DNA of 64,000 nucleotides, taken from Tyto alba. Taxonomy: Eukaryota > Chordata > Aves > Strigiformes > Tytonidae. Below are positions 11,364 to 24,237 of this stretch, piece after piece. How positions within the stretch are numbered: the stretch's first letter is position 1; every line of letters starts with the position of its first letter. The notes under the pieces are model-generated. The model did no database searches. It saw nothing but the letters and a program-made list of their open reading frames with translations, and was not told the origin of the DNA. The DNA is taken from contig NW_024881279.1 in the NCBI RefSeq assembly GCF_018691265.1, positions 8,771,243 to 8,835,242 of the forward strand. The letters run 5' to 3'. The translations under genes and the position numbers were made by a program.

Positions 11364-12940
11364 TTTTTCCTCAGTCCTACTTATGGAAAGATTGTCATGG
11401 AAATGCTCTAAAAGGGAAGTCATAACAGTGTTAAAAATTCACAGCAGCACTGCAAGTATTTTAGTTCAGAAGGATTATCTTACAGCTGCATGTGATAACT
11501 CTGAACAAAAGTGGTGTTGACATCTTTGTCATCTCCACAGGCATCAAAAGCTCAAGAGATTAAGAAAATTTAGACAAAGTTTTCTAGATTTTAAACTCAG
11601 AGCTCTAAGAGACTTAACGATGTGGGTAGTCACTGTAAAGCTCAAGTGGTCATCTAGAAAAAAACAAAACAAGTTCACGAGATTCCACATTTCTTATATG
11701 ACTTGTTTTTTTTGTGGGTGCCAATGCCTACAAAACACCAAGTACTCTAAATACCTCTCCTACAATATTAGGGACTGTGTTTTTACATATACTCTGGTGA
11801 CTCTTTGAAATCCCTGCCCTAATTTCCTAGGGTAGGCAAGCAGCAAATCAGCAGGAACATATCTACTGTTCATCAGTACATACAGTATAACAGTCCATGT
11901 CATCTTTAGGAAGTTTTCAGTAGTCAGTAAGTTAAATTAGCAAAAGCTGAAGATGACTAACTTAAAACATATGACAAATTTATGAGATACACTGAGCAAA
12001 CTGTATCTTAATAAAAGGTAAAATCCATGTTCCTTAATTACACGTATTAGTAAAACAATCAGAACCGGCAGAACCAGACCTGCCCAGCTAGCGGTCCTAC
12101 TCAGTCACACCAGCTCCAGGGCCTTTCTGCTAGCTGTATATCTAGCTACCCACTCCTACAATTGATCCTGGGTTTTAAACTCTGTTCAAACAATACAAAT
12201 ACTCTTAATTTGTGTTTCTCCAACTGAGAAATGCAAACGACGTGAGGTGCTTAGGTAGCAGAATGGAGAAAGGAAAGGAAATAGAAAAGAAAGAAAACCC
12301 ACTCTTAATAAATGGTGTTTTATTTTTTACCACACCCATCAAGGTTTCAATGTGTATCAGAGAAGGTGACTTTTAGTTTCCTGGAAACATTTTTAAATAC
12401 CTTAAAGTGACTCTATAACTCTTTCTCCACAGTTAGCTGAGCTAGGAGTAAGTAGAGTTTATCATAACTTCGAATTAAGCTAACTTCCAAGTAGGTGTTA
12501 ATTGTAGACATGCAGTTTTCATCAACTTTACATAAAACTATTTGCATTGTGTTAACCAAGGGCAAGGTGCTGCGCAAGGTTTTAACAAACTAAGAGGAAG
12601 ACAGCTGGAAAGGACAACTTGTCTGCATTTAGTATTTATCTCACTGAAAAGCAATACTGTGGTTTGCCGTCCCCTCTTACTACTGGCTGTGTGTTGTGAG
12701 CTCCACCTCCTGAATATTGCCCTGTTCTTACTGTAGCTGGAACAGCAAGCAATGGCTAGTATCTTCCTGAACCTGCCTTTCTCCATTTGCCCATTCCTTT
12801 ATCCACCAATTCCTACAAAAAACACTCAGCTGGAAAAGCCATAAACTGAAGGGATTAGCAAAGCCCCAATGAGGCAGAAAAGAAGAAATGAGGCCCAATT
12901 TGCTGTGTTGCTCTCCACAAAATCCCAACTCACAGGAAAA
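11364..12940. other. Unique noncoding sequence
   Basis: Sequence between the CR1 copy and the next G+C-richer region. Short open frames on both strands are without recognisable content. A partly palindromic patch (GCTAGCTGTATATCTAGCTAC) near 12130-12150 is too imperfect to call. Confidence 0.55.
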
Positions 12941-13460
12941 ATAACTAGCAGCCCCTGAGAAATCACCGGCATGCCAGGACAGCTGGGTGCTGGCAGGGGC
13001 GTGATGATGTAGAAAGGAGCAACCTGGGCAGCACGGGTGGAAATGTCCCTGCACGGCAGAGCCACCAGCATCACTAAACAGCCCGAGTGGTACAGGGTGA
13101 CGTTGCTCAATTTGTACAGCGCATGGCTGGACTCCCAGCGCCAAGAAATTAAAAACCAATCAGCTTTATTGGCCTGTCAATGCCAGGGTAATTAGCATTC
13201 ATTTCTGACAGCATATGCCCATGCACTGCTCTGGCTCATGTGAGCGTGTCTCCCCCAGCCCGGGCTGCTGCTCTGCTCGCTGGGGGCATGGCAGGGCCTG
13301 CCAGCACTGGTGGTGGCTGCCACTTCTTGGAGTCCTCTCTCATCCCCCTCCTTCTTCAAAACTACAGCAGCAATGAGGTTAGCGGCAGCATCAACATCCC
13401 CCACCCTTGTGGAAGAGCATTAAAACATCCTGCCCGTCAGTTCTTCTTGGATCAGTAAAA
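12941..13460. other. G+C-richer region containing a dense motif cluster
   Basis: Moderately G+C-rich, with open frames on both strands (minus 12728-13159 and plus 13240-13458) that share no known domain. The interval 13140-13215 stands out for its clustered transcription-factor-like motifs and is listed separately. The rest is unrecognised. Confidence 0.4.
13140..13215. promoter_or_regulatory. Candidate enhancer core with CCAAT, MEIS-like and homeodomain-like motifs
   Basis: Within about 55 bases lie CCAATCAG (13156-13163, NF-Y type), CTGTCAA (13174-13180, MEIS/TGIF type), TAATTAG (13189-13195, homeodomain type) and TGACAG (13206-13211, MEIS type on the other strand). Paired MEIS and homeodomain sites are a known arrangement in developmental enhancers. 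The individual motifs are short and frequent, so the call depends on their density and on conservation that I could not test. Confidence 0.27.
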
Positions 13461-13526
13461 CCAGCAGCACTCAAATGCTTGCTTTGTTATGTGGAGAAAT
13501 AAGTTTTAAAGGCAGGAAGGAGCATT

Positions 13527-13547
13527 GGGGGGGGGGGGGGGGGGGGG
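13527..13547 (+). repeat. Poly(G) tract, 21 bases
   Basis: An uninterrupted run of 21 G on the plus strand, flanked by AGCATT and CAAAATG. Long pure G runs are rare in vertebrate DNA, can form quadruplex structures, and are prone to length error in sequencing, so the exact count is uncertain. Confidence 0.9.
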
Positions 13548-16500
13548 CAAAATGCAGAGGACCCTTGTTTGTAGTGTAAAAGAGGTTTCCCTGATGCTTT
13601 AATTAAGTGTGTATATCTGGAAGTGCTTAATAGTTAAATTAAAGCCTAGATATTAGTTCTTTAGGAGGAACCATGGTTTTATATCAGAGTTCTGCATTTA
13701 TTATTGAGTAGATCACATCAAAACAACATGTATTTAAATCAGACTGTACTTCTAAATATACCTAACCTCCACACATAAAAACTCCCAGCAGGTGCCTTGT
13801 TAAACAATAAAGAACATAGGAGGTAGATTGCTGTTATGAAGCCTTCAGTGAAAACTAACCCTAATTGTGTGCTTGCACTTTTTTTATCCGTTGTAATAGT
13901 AAATCTCTCTATGTTACAAAAAGAGATTTTTGCACTTCACTCTAGGAAGCCAAGTAGTATGATTTCAAGATATCATCTGCCTTAGTATTTATAGCTTAAA
14001 ATCTCAGAGTATTAATATTTGATTCTCTGAGCACCAAATATATTTGAGAACATAATCCTAGTCCCAAAGACTTTAAATGCCATTTTTTTCTTCCATGCTC
14101 CAAATTCAAATGCAGAGAAACTAGCTGTTACTCAGAAAGAAATTCCCAGCTTCATTCTCCAGAAAAAAAAAAAAAACACAATAGATACAATGGAGATATT
14201 AGAATATTAAAATCAGACAAGCTCCATACATTATGGAAAAGATAATACTCTACTGTTATTTAAAAGCCTTTCTATTTAGCTTCAGTTTTCTTCCTCCTTT
14301 TATTAGAGCATTTAATGAATTTGCTAGGGTTTTTCAAATGCAGATACTAACTATATTTACAAGTAGACTCTGATAAATACATGAGCCTCTGAATCTTTAG
14401 CTAACCCAGACCATGATTTGATCAGCAGCCTGAAGCAAGAGGCACACACACTGGTTTGTAAATAGTTTAGAGATTTTTTTTCTTCTTGGCATGGAAGCTT
14501 TGCTGCTTGACTCCTTCATACCAGAGCATAACTATGAATTTTAGTATAATTGAAACCCTATACTACTAAAGACTGAACAACAGAAGATTTTAGTAATGCT
14601 AACATAAAGATTTAACTTAAAATTTACTTCCTGGTAAATAAGAATAAAAAACTTTTAAAATAAAATTTTAAATTAACAATTCCAGAAAAATCAAGAATAC
14701 TAGGTATAATTATAGGCCCTTAAGGAAAAAAAAAACCAAACCAAAACAAAAAACCCCACAAACCCTAACTTTTTAGAATCTACGGTCTTTTACTCACCTA
14801 AGTAACAATAGCAATCTACAAAATGACATCACCATCCTCCTGAATTGTCTATAAAAAGCTTTACTTGGCCACAAAGCTTTTTATAGCAGGAAATTAGGTG
14901 TGAAATGTTTTCTGAGTCCTGTGGCCTCTTGGGAAATGTAGTTTAGTAGCTGGGTACTCATCTTATTGCAAGCTTTGGTTTCATCACTGAGGAAATTAGA
15001 GGAGACACTTTTCCTGGGAGTTTACTTTTATTTACTTTGTAATCTGCATGGCAGGTCTCTAAGTAGTCTCTTTTTAGATATGATTTGACTGAGCCCTTTT
15101 CTAAGGGAAAGAAAATTTGAATTCCTTGGGAGGGGATTATGGGTAAACTGCTACTTTAAAAAGGAATGAGTGAGCATTTTTCTGGTTTAATTTAATAGGG
15201 ATTGCATGGGGAGCTCTCAGGAGTAAGAAGTGCTGCTGCTGGCATTTAGGTTAGAAAAGTGGATATTCATTTTCATCAAGTGGGAGTTTATAGATGGTAT
15301 CTGTTTTTTGGGGTCTTTTTTGATTTAGACAGTCTGTAGAAACAACAAATCTAGCTATGAACAACTTTTAGGTCCAAATAGAGGAAGCAGCGCAGAGGCT
15401 AGCAAGGAATGAACAGATAGTGCTTACAGGAGCTAGTGGGTATTGGGGGGGGGTGTGGTGTAATATTTTTTTCCTTTATTTTCAAGCTATTCAGAAATGT
15501 TCTCTAGCTCTATTCTAAACAGCTCCTAAGAGTTAGATTTATAAGTGCTTCCTCTGGAATTATATACTTCTCTTAGAGGAAAGGTAAGTTATTAGGCTGT
15601 AGTTGGTCTTCCTCTGGTACACTGTTGTCCTGGCTCTGACCTTCACTGTTCCAATGTGAAAGCCCATTCAGTAACCCTTGTTGCTGAAGCTTGAGGGGTC
15701 TCCACAATCCTGTCTCATCTGAAAATGCTTTAGGTGTTTCTGGTGTTAATAATGTCTCATTAATTTCTCAGGTAACCTGAGTTATCTGTAGAGGCAGAAG
15801 ATTAGCACCTTTGGAAATGCTGTGTGTGGGTGTTTTCTTTCCTTGCAAATCTGGCTGTATTGACTATGCTGAAGAACAGTTAAGTATGAGAAATCTTGCC
15901 TCATCAACTTCTCTTTTAGGAGGTCTAAAGAGGTTTGAACTCTGATGGTATTAACTGACAGGCAGCTTAATTGGTTCCCCTTCATCTGAGTTTCGATGTA
16001 ATGATGGGTTATGTACAGCCCTGAGTAGGTGTAATGTAAGAACAACTCTCCTTTCAGATGCTTCTCTGCTCCGTGAGAGTGTGTTGGCTTGTGACATGCA
16101 GAATTTAGGGTAAAAAGCATCAGCTTCAAGGCATGTGTGTGCCTGGGACAGAGTGATACTGGGGGACTCTTCATGCTGTGTACCAGTGCCTCTGTAGTTC
16201 AGCCCAATTTTTGAGCAGGAACATCCCAGAACTCTAAGCCCCTCCATTATTTTTTCTCAATCTTTCTCAGCTTTAACTGTTGCTGAATGGGGGAAAATAG
16301 CACAGGTATGGGGCATGCTTAAACCAAATAGTTGTTCAAATTCCACCCACCTTCCCTGCAACACCTTCTGGGAGGTGGAATGAACAACACCACACCGTAG
16401 CCTTATTTATTAGAAGACAATAATAAGCACGTTCAACCTAAAGTGAAGACCCTGTTATGCATAGGTCAGCTTCATTTGAAATCTAAGGAGACCCAGGTTT

Positions 16501-16640
16501 ACTGCAAGGTGTTAATTAGCTTTATTGAAAGAAACAGCAGTTTAAATACACAAAAAATACTTTTCCTCTGAGTGTTTTGTTGAGAAGATATGCTCACAAC
16601 TAGTGACTAGGAGGGAGAGAGGAGAACAAAAAGATAACCA
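13548..16640. other. Unique noncoding sequence with minor A-rich tracts
   Basis: A+T-rich sequence without a gene. It contains an A14 run (14163-14176), an A-rich stretch with CCAAA interruptions (14726-14760), the perfect hairpin at 14849-14886 listed separately, and a GT/G-rich patch near 15443-15460. Confidence 0.55.
14849..14886. repeat. Perfect inverted repeat, 14-bp arms, 10-base loop
   Basis: The left arm CTATAAAAAGCTTT (14849-14862) is an exact reverse complement of AAAGCTTTTTATAG (14873-14886), separated by ACTTGGCCAC. The arms each contain an AAGCTT site and a TATAAA-like core reading inward from both ends. A 14-bp stem is short for a microRNA precursor. It may be the fused ends of a decayed inverted-repeat transposon or a chance structure in A+T-rich DNA. 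Confidence 0.7.
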
Positions 16641-16910
16641 CTTGATTGAAAAAGATGGAAAAGTATTACCATGGGCTTTAACAACTTATTATAATAGCCA
16701 ATGAAATCATCTTGATTTCACAGTGAAACTCAATTTTATGTGTCAGCAAAGCAATCTTAAACTGCTGCACAGATGTCAGCTGCATATCTGCCATGTCAGT
16801 GATCAGGAAAGATGTTTTTCATGAGCAGTAGCAGAGTCATTGCCAGGAATGTTATTTTTTCATATACTTTGCAATAAACGTGGAGTGTTGCAAGGCTTTA
16901 AAAAAGTAAT
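16640..16910. promoter_or_regulatory. Candidate conserved non-coding element
   Basis: The region has CCAAT (in TAGCCAATGAAATC), a small perfect palindrome GAAATCA-TCT-TGATTTC (16703-16719), CAGCTG E-box content, and TGTCAGCA (MAF-like) in a repeat-free stretch. This resembles enhancer-like conserved DNA. It is inference from motif texture; cross-species conservation is not visible here. Confidence 0.22.
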
Positions 16911-19367
16911 TCCTAATCTCTGCAAGTCATGGATTCTGTTTATTTATGCAGTTTTTATACAGAATGTTTTCTGCAGCTATTGGGAGACAAGAAGCCTGGA
17001 GGAAGCTTTTGGATAAGGGTCTTCTGGAGAACACTCTAGGCAGGGCTGGTGTTTCAGTTCATTATTTTCAAAATAAATTCTACTGCAAATCTTCACAGTC
17101 TTTGTAGAGCCTGGGTAAATTCCTAAAACTATTCCATAAAATACTTGTTCAGCCTTTTTAAAATTAATTTTGTTCTGCACCTGAGCATCCCGCTTCAGCT
17201 TCCTCTTGGCTGTTACTCCTGTGACTTGAGTTTTTACCAACACATACAGTTCTTGAAAGAACAGTTTAAATTCTTATGCATGAGAAATGATACTAGAAAG
17301 GAGTTTCACCCACCTCTCACTATTACTAGTGGTATATTTTTTCTGGAAGCTAGGTAAGACTTCAAAACATCTAGTGTAAGATGAGAGAGTGGTGCATAAT
17401 AAAAGAGATGGAAACCACTGTTATTAAGAGTCTGGGGAGGTGGGGAGTGAGCATTAAAATTGGGAGTATCAGTTGCTAATCAGGCAAACTGCCCACTACC
17501 ACATGACTGAATCTGAACAGGCTGTGCACAAGCTGTGGGTGACGTACAACCTTGTGTTTTCAGTCTAGATTTTCAGATTTGTAATATTGCTCTTCCTCTG
17601 TATTTTCTCTGTGTCTTTTTCCCTGAAGGGACTTGCTAAATAACCTCACATATCACTTCTAGGGTTCTGTGGTGTTTTTTTTGTTCTTCAAAGTTCAGGG
17701 GTGGACTTTCAATTCCATTTCTTCCACTGGGGTCAGATATTTTGAAGATTTCAAAATTTGTTAGTCCTCAAGGATGCAAAATGGGACTAGGGATTGGCTG
17801 TGAGCTCAGTTGTTATATATCTTGGTTCAACTATTGACTCTGACTTGAAATTTAAAGTCTATGACCCTTGATATAATTCTGATTTATGTGGATCAGATTA
17901 GATACTGCTTCCCTATATTAAAAAGGTGACCTGAGGTTTAAAGGAATAATGCAGTTGCTTAGCTGGACAATGAGATCCCAGTAAGCATGGACAAACACAG
18001 ACTGGATTTTCAATGGAGCTCAGAACTCCACATACACCCTGTGCTCAGAAAATCTTTCCCAGTATCTTTTTTGTATGTGTGATTCTACCCTTTTTCAGTA
18101 ATGCTTGTAATATTGTTCTTTAGGTTTTCAAAGCACAGGTTTGGGGTGGGTTTTTTTTGCGTGTGTGTTTTTGTTTTGTTTTTCTTTTTTTTTTCACTTC
18201 ATCTTAGCGAAGAACTTGCAATGCACAGCAGACCTTACGGCCTCAAGACGCTGAGGCAGACAGAGCATTTTTAGCTGTGCTTTTGTCCAATGTCTCATCA
18301 GGATCAGCAATTTCACTCCCAACATTGCAAAAGATTTCTCAGTATTTTAAGTAGAGATGAAATTAATCCCATTTTAAGGTTATAACTAGTGATTCTTTAA
18401 TCTTCAATATTCAATTCTTCACCCTAGAGAGTGCAGACTAAAAGGAGAGATGTTGATCTTCAGTTCCAGTGCAATAAGTGAAGAGCACTAGCTATAACAG
18501 CACCAATTTTGACAGGACAGCATGCACAACGAGAGGAGGAAAAAAGTCTCTGATATCTCATTGTCTATAATTAATGCAAATGAATATTTGAATGGGAAGA
18601 GATGAAGCTACATGATTTATTTCTCATTTTCCCAATGAGATGGATTTATAGTGACTGCTGTGAAAGGATATGTAAGTGGCTGGGCATGTCAAATGGAGGT
18701 CAAGATGGACAGTGGAGAAGTGCAGTCACCTGTGTTATTATTTTCTGGTCACGAACAGTTGAAGAGGTAGAATATATATTTGGGACTACTGAAACATATT
18801 TATGTCTGAATTGCCATTTTACATAGAAGCCAGGTACTCTTCACAGAGGTCATGAGCAGTATCATCCTCATAATCTCTCTGTACAGAAGATGCAAGTTCT
18901 GCATACAAACTGTTTGAGAACTTTCATCACAGCAGAGTGTGTTTTGAACAGGGCTTGTCAAAGTGGGGGGTAGCCACTTCCCATTCATCAGCCTGATTTT
19001 TGTTTAGAGAGATGAACAGGAGCTGTAAATTCCAGCTCAGTTCCTGAAATTCAGCTTTCTAGAGATGCTCCTCTAGGCCCAGCAGCAGAGGAAATCTAGG
19101 GGCACCAATTCTCCGGACTTGTCTTGCAGTTGCTACTGTCTAAAAACACCTTGCAGCATCTGGGAAAAGATTTTTCTCATTTCTTTTGTTCTCTTTCTTG
19201 TTATTTTTCATATCCTGCTGTCTATAGAATTCAAAGGGGCTAGCACTGATTTTATTCCAATTACCCAAATCTAGTGGATTTTCAGGTGAGCAGGCATGCT
19301 GCTCTGAGCTTCTGCATACTGATGGACATTACCATTCCTGGGAGTCCTACAGCTTTCTCTACTGATT
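16911..19367. other. Unique noncoding sequence
   Basis: A+T-rich sequence with T-rich low-complexity patches near 18150-18195. Open frames are short and unrecognised. Confidence 0.55.
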
Positions 19368-19765
19368 CCATAACATAAAGGAGGACTGGAAGGGATCTCA
19401 GAAAGGTAGCACAATCCCACCTTCCTGCCCCGAGGCAGAAACAGCTCCTCCTAAGCAATTGCTTCTGGATATTGGCCCAATCAATCCATATTAAGCTCTA
19501 CAAAGGTGATTGCTACAAGTCCCTAGCCAGTCTATGCCAGCAGTTTCCACTGTAGTCATTAAATAATTAGTACCTTTCTTTAATTTGAATGAGTCAGGTT
19601 TTATCTTTCATCCAATGGTTGTTACTGTGCCTTTATGATATATTGAATAGTCATTTACCACTTGTTATCCTCTCCCTCTGAACATATTTATGCATTGTAG
19701 TCAAGTCGCTTCTGGGTAGCCTAAATAGATTCTTTTGATAAGTTAAACAAGTCTTTTTGCTAATG
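19368..19765 (-). mobile_element. Degraded CR1-family LINE fragment, about 400 bp
   Basis: Reads as a CR1-type 3' region on the minus strand. Matches to the reverse-complement consensus occur in the expected order: GGACTGGAAGGGATCTCAG, CTGCCCCGAGGCAGAAACAG, CCCTAGCCAGTCTATGCCAG, ATCCAATGGTTGTTACTGTG, ATGCATTGTAGTCAAGTC and CCTAAATAGATTC...GATAAGTTAAACAAGTC. The divergence is high, so this is an old subfamily copy. The element's 3' end is at the left (near 19368), and the 5' end is truncated or decayed near 19765. It is non-functional. Confidence 0.85.
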
Positions 19766-19941
19766 CTGATTATACAGATTGAATTTGAAGTATGATGGTA
19801 TCACTCTAATCAGACCATGAGGAAGAAGAAACAACTTTTGTCAAAGAAAGAGTCAAATGTGTGATTGCACATCTAGTCCTTGCTATTTCATCAGATATTC
19901 CCCAGAGACAGTGTTTGCCTAGACATTTTATAGGTGCTCTT

Positions 19942-20046
19942 AAAAAAAAACAAAAACAAAAAAAAACAAAACCAAAAACCAACCAACCAAACAAACAAAC
20001 AAAAAAAATCTAAACAAAAAACCAAACCCTAAACAAAAAAGAAAAC
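19942..20046 (+). repeat. A-rich low-complexity tract with CAAA and CCAA units
   Basis: About 105 bases made almost only of A with isolated C, including A9 runs, (CCAA)n and (CAAA)n short arrays, and AAACCCTAAAC near the end. Such tracts recur in this window on the plus strand (14726, 29063, 37376). They look like decayed A-rich simple repeats. There is no recognisable retroposon body attached. Confidence 0.85.
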
Positions 20047-20262
20047 TTTGCTTCCTGTGTTTTAACCTGACATTGGTGAAAAAATTGCTTTCACTTGACC
20101 CTGACATGTCCCACTCAACTCAGCTGACAGGTTATTTCACGGCAGATGAACTGTCTTCATTCTTAAACATACCTGCAAAGGAGCATGTCACTTGAGATAC
20201 TTTTTCAGTCAGATTTTTGTGTGTGTGTATATGGCATAGGCCCCTGTCTTCTCCATTAGAAA

Positions 20263-20322
20263 GTTGATCTGTTCATGGCATCATTTTTAAATTGCTACAT
20301 AAGTTGGACAGTCTCTCAAAGT
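20263..20322 (+). repeat. Exact 60-bp dispersed direct repeat, copy 1
   Basis: The 60 bases beginning GTTGATCTGTTCATGG and ending GTCTCTCAAAGT recur without a mismatch at 24238-24297 in the same orientation, 3,975 bp downstream. The sequence is neither simple nor a repeat family I know. Identity stops sharply at both edges: the bases before are A here and G in copy 2, and the bases after differ at once (TTTCC here, GCC in copy 2). Confidence 0.95.
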
Positions 20323-23300
20323 TTTCCATTTGAAATGCTTGAAATCTGATTTAGCAAATTTGTTGCACTGCAGCTCTGGCTGCAAAGGTAATCTCTTCTG
20401 AAGCATGTGTAACCTCTCATGAAATTTGTATATAACTGAACAAATAACTTGTGCTTTTCTTAGAAGGAAAAGATATATTTTTTTTAAATTGCTTTTGGTA
20501 TTCTTTACTGCTCATATTTGTTTGAGTTTGGGGAGAAGGGGAGAATTACAGTAGTTCTAACCTTAAATTTTTATTTTCCATTTTGAATAGCTATCAGATG
20601 ACTACTATGAGAAACAGAACTAATTTGTAATGTTTGCAACACAGAGATCCACCCTGAATGATTTACAAATCAATGATGTCCTAAAAGATAAAAGCAATTA
20701 CTTCCATGAGGTGATGCATTTCAGTAGTTTTAAATTGCAGTTATCAAGGACACTGCTGATTGCTGCAATGGATCAGCATTCACGTTGCAATAACACTGCA
20801 AAAAGAAGCTTCAATTATGACTCCAATCTACAACCCACTTCATGTAATTGAAATATTTCCCTTGACTTGAGTGGACTTTACTGTGTAAACAATCTCCATC
20901 CTAATCACCCAGAAGCTATCACTGCTGAACTCTGCATCAGGAGGCAGAGTAATCTGCTTTTCTTGCACTGTTTTTTGCATTGCCTTGGCAGGTCACAGAA
21001 TGGGATACAGACCCAAAGTGCAGAATACAGTCTGCAGTCCTTAAAATTTTGGAGACTGCTGTAGCTAGTGTGCTTGTTTCTTCTAATCATGCCATGCTTT
21101 GTATGTTTTTCAGCTGGCCATTTATGTAGTGGCACTTCATTCTAGTGGTAGTGACAACATTATCGAGATATGAGTTAGAAGAAACAGTTCTAGAGCTCAT
21201 TAAAATTTCCATGCAAGAAAAAAGACTGAAGACTTACATTTGGCAATGTTAGAATTGCTGAACACTTTGGGGAATTGCATAGACTGAGTAAAAAGGAATA
21301 TGACAGGGTGAATTCCTAAGATTACCAAATATACTCTATGTCTGGAAGTGTAAGATCTGCAGTAAACTGCCCCATTCCTGTTTTCTCCTTGCTCCTTCTA
21401 ATACCTGGGCTTATCATAGGCTCAAACATCACTCACCATTCTTTAGACCTTTGGTTAACAGAAATCTGCTTCATATTCTTGATGGGATGCATGTAACTTC
21501 AGCTGAAGGCTGGGAAAGTGCAGGAAATCAATAGGGTTCTGTTTTGCATAAAATTAACAGTGTGGAATTTAAGTGACTACCTTCTGTACACAATTTAATT
21601 ATTGGAAGCACAACCCCTTTTGAAACGGAGCCCAGGAAACGTGTTTTTCTGTAAATGAATGGGCATTCTATTACAGTGTAATGCACTGGAAAAGACTGCA
21701 ATAAAATCAACTTGATCTCCCTAAACTGTTTTTTCTTAGAGTAGTTCCTGTAAGTGAAGAACACTGGAAATCCTCTTCCAGTAAACTTTGGATTGAATAT
21801 TGAATTCAGTACAGTCAGGATAGTCTTCTTCTCTCCATTGTAACTCCCTTCCCAATCACTCCAAGGAACTGGCAGTTTTGATTTACTTTGCAGAAAGCTT
21901 GTGCTCTTTGTAGGAATAAAAGAGAAGAAAAGAAGGAAATGTACCTGTGTGGTCAGGATAAAATGTCATTAACTGTAATATTGTTTCAGTTTCTTTCCAT
22001 TATTTCATTAGAGAAATTAATGTTCCATTTAAAGTATATTTTCAAATTCAAACAGGGAATCATGATTCAGTTAACATAATCCAAAGAACAGGACTATTCT
22101 TTGTCTATATCTTTTAACTTTATTTTTCAAGAACTCTACCAGGGCTTGGAGGTCCCCTTAGGGGATTTTTTGCTTTACTTGCTTTTAGGAATTAATAACT
22201 TTGAGTTCTCACTTTTCTCATTCTCTTTACATACTGAACTTATAATTATTTACAATCAATTTGTATATGTTTGAGTTATCCATGAAATTGAAAATTCAGT
22301 GAAGAAATTACTTAGGCATTTGAGTAATCAAAAAAAAAAAAAAAAAGAGGAAATTTCCAACATAGAAGATTAATAATCATGATCATCTTGAGTACACTAA
22401 AGACACATACTTCATGGGTTGCTTTTAAAATTTCATTAATGGTGCTGGAGGCTCTGCCTCTCCCCGGCCTTTAAGTCTGTGAATACAGTCCCAGATGTTG
22501 TTAACATCTTTCTATTTTACTTTCTTGACATAATGTAGGAAGTAAAATGTGTGACGATTAACTGATATTCTAACCTAAAATCATGGTGACTGTAATAGTG
22601 TGTTGTGCTCCACTCACCTAAGAGCACATGGATGTTTTAGGTGATGATACTGGTTAGAGACTCCCATCATGGAAAGCCTTTGTCCAAGTGTAGATGATGC
22701 CCTTGTGATCCAGTGAATCACAATGCTGAAAATGTTTTATTTTAGTGATATGATTGAAGCTCAAGATATTCCAGGGATTTGCAAATGAAGAACACCAAAA
22801 CCAAATGCTATCCATTTTTAGCTGAATTGTTGAATTCCCCTGTGTATGCAGAAGCAGAATACAAATTTCTGAAATATTCAGCTCCTCTTCTATTAGCTTT
22901 TTTGCTTTTTCCATTTTCTCCAAATAGAAGAGGTGGAGGCATATGACAACTTTTAGAATATATGTTTAGAATATATCTCTTGGAGCATTTTAGCTGAGGT
23001 CTGGACAGAAATGCATTTTCTCTGAAGGAGTGAAATTATGAGTTAAGTGAAAGAATTTGGATCAATAGGAGATGAATGTTCGGTTTCTGCTTTCTTTTGC
23101 TGTGTTTTGTTTTTCTAATAGGAATAAATCAGAGCTCACAAAATGACTGACTGGTACAGCATTAAAAATAGGCTTAAGATTCAAAGGACTGCCTTCAGTT
23201 CCCTGTTGCCTTCAGTTTCCCTTTTGAAAAGTCTAACCCTCAGCATATGTAGGCTTGGGTTTCTTATTTGCCAAGTATCAATAGCAATTTCAAGGGTGTG

Positions 23301-24237
23301 GTGAGGATATGCACGTTGTGGATTCTGGCATGTTTAGCTTTTATGGAAGCTGGAAGTAAGGAAGGTTATTTGGTCATTTCAGTGATATGTTGGTGCATGC
23401 TTTCTCCTTAGGACATCCTTCATTAACTGTCTTGCACTCTCCAGTGGCTTAGTGTCCCTCTATTTTATTTCTTCTCTGGGCAAGCAGCAGATATGGTCAT
23501 GATAAAACGTGGTTGTTTTTAATACAAAGCTCTAGCTGCCATGCTAATACAGGCATTTTAAAAGCTTTATCAGCCTAGCAAAGGCAGAAGTGCTTTCCAT
23601 GGAGACTTCAAACAACATTATAAACTGTTTGTTTCTCACCACAAGGCCCCTTCTACTTTTTGAAAGCTTCACTAAAGCATTTTATGCTTGTACTTCCAGA
23701 TTTCCTACTTCAGGGAAAAGGAGGGAGGCAAAGGGTTGCTGTGGCAGACTGTTTAAAGTAAACTTTTAAATTTTCCTGCAAATGCGTGAATTAGCTACCT
23801 CAAAGGAACCTCCAGCAACAAGAAATCTTTATCCTTCATCCTCTTTCCTCCTTCCCCAGTATAGAGGAGGGAAATGAAAAAGGAAGAATAAAACTCTAAT
23901 TTTCTTTCTTAAATTTACTGGCCCTGCCTAGGTTGCCAGAAGTGTCTTTAAGTTTCTGAGCCTTTTGATACTCAAAAGTCCTCACACCAAATATCAAAAC
24001 CAAGGAAGAACTTAAGAACTTTTGACGTGAATTGTGAATATATACAAATAAAAACATTTGAGATATAATGATAATAAAAACAGTGTGTAGGCAAATTTAT
24101 AAATTAATAAGCATCAGACAGACCCTTCTATATCACTGAAGGCTCAGTGGAAACTTCTGGAGGAAGAGCCCACAAGAGTTTGTGGCTGAGATTTTTTATC
24201 TTCCTGTTCCTTGCTGCTGCTAGAAATGAGATGCTGG
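20323..24237. other. Unique noncoding sequence between the two 60-bp copies
   Basis: About 3.9 kb without a credible gene. It contains an A17 run (22330-22346) and a motif-dense stretch at 23500-23800, listed separately. Short open frames on both strands have no recognisable domains. Confidence 0.5.
23500..23800. promoter_or_regulatory. Candidate conserved non-coding element
   Basis: A repeat-free stretch with closely packed motif-like words: CCATGGAGAC (RFX half-site-like), TGTTTGTTTC (forkhead-like), AAAGCTTTATC, and CATGCTAATAC (POU-like). The density resembles developmental enhancers. No conservation evidence is available within the window. Confidence 0.22.

Noticed and set aside
12130..12150. 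Near-palindrome around GTATAT
   Set aside because: The arms are imperfect and short; this is expected by chance in 64 kb.
12728..13159. 143-codon minus-strand open frame
   Set aside because: It overlaps another minus frame (12826-13110) with unrelated translation; there is no domain.
19942..20046. AAACCCTAAAC words suggesting telomeric repeats
   Set aside because: Only isolated words in A-rich sequence; vertebrate telomeres are CCCTAA arrays, and no tandem array is present.
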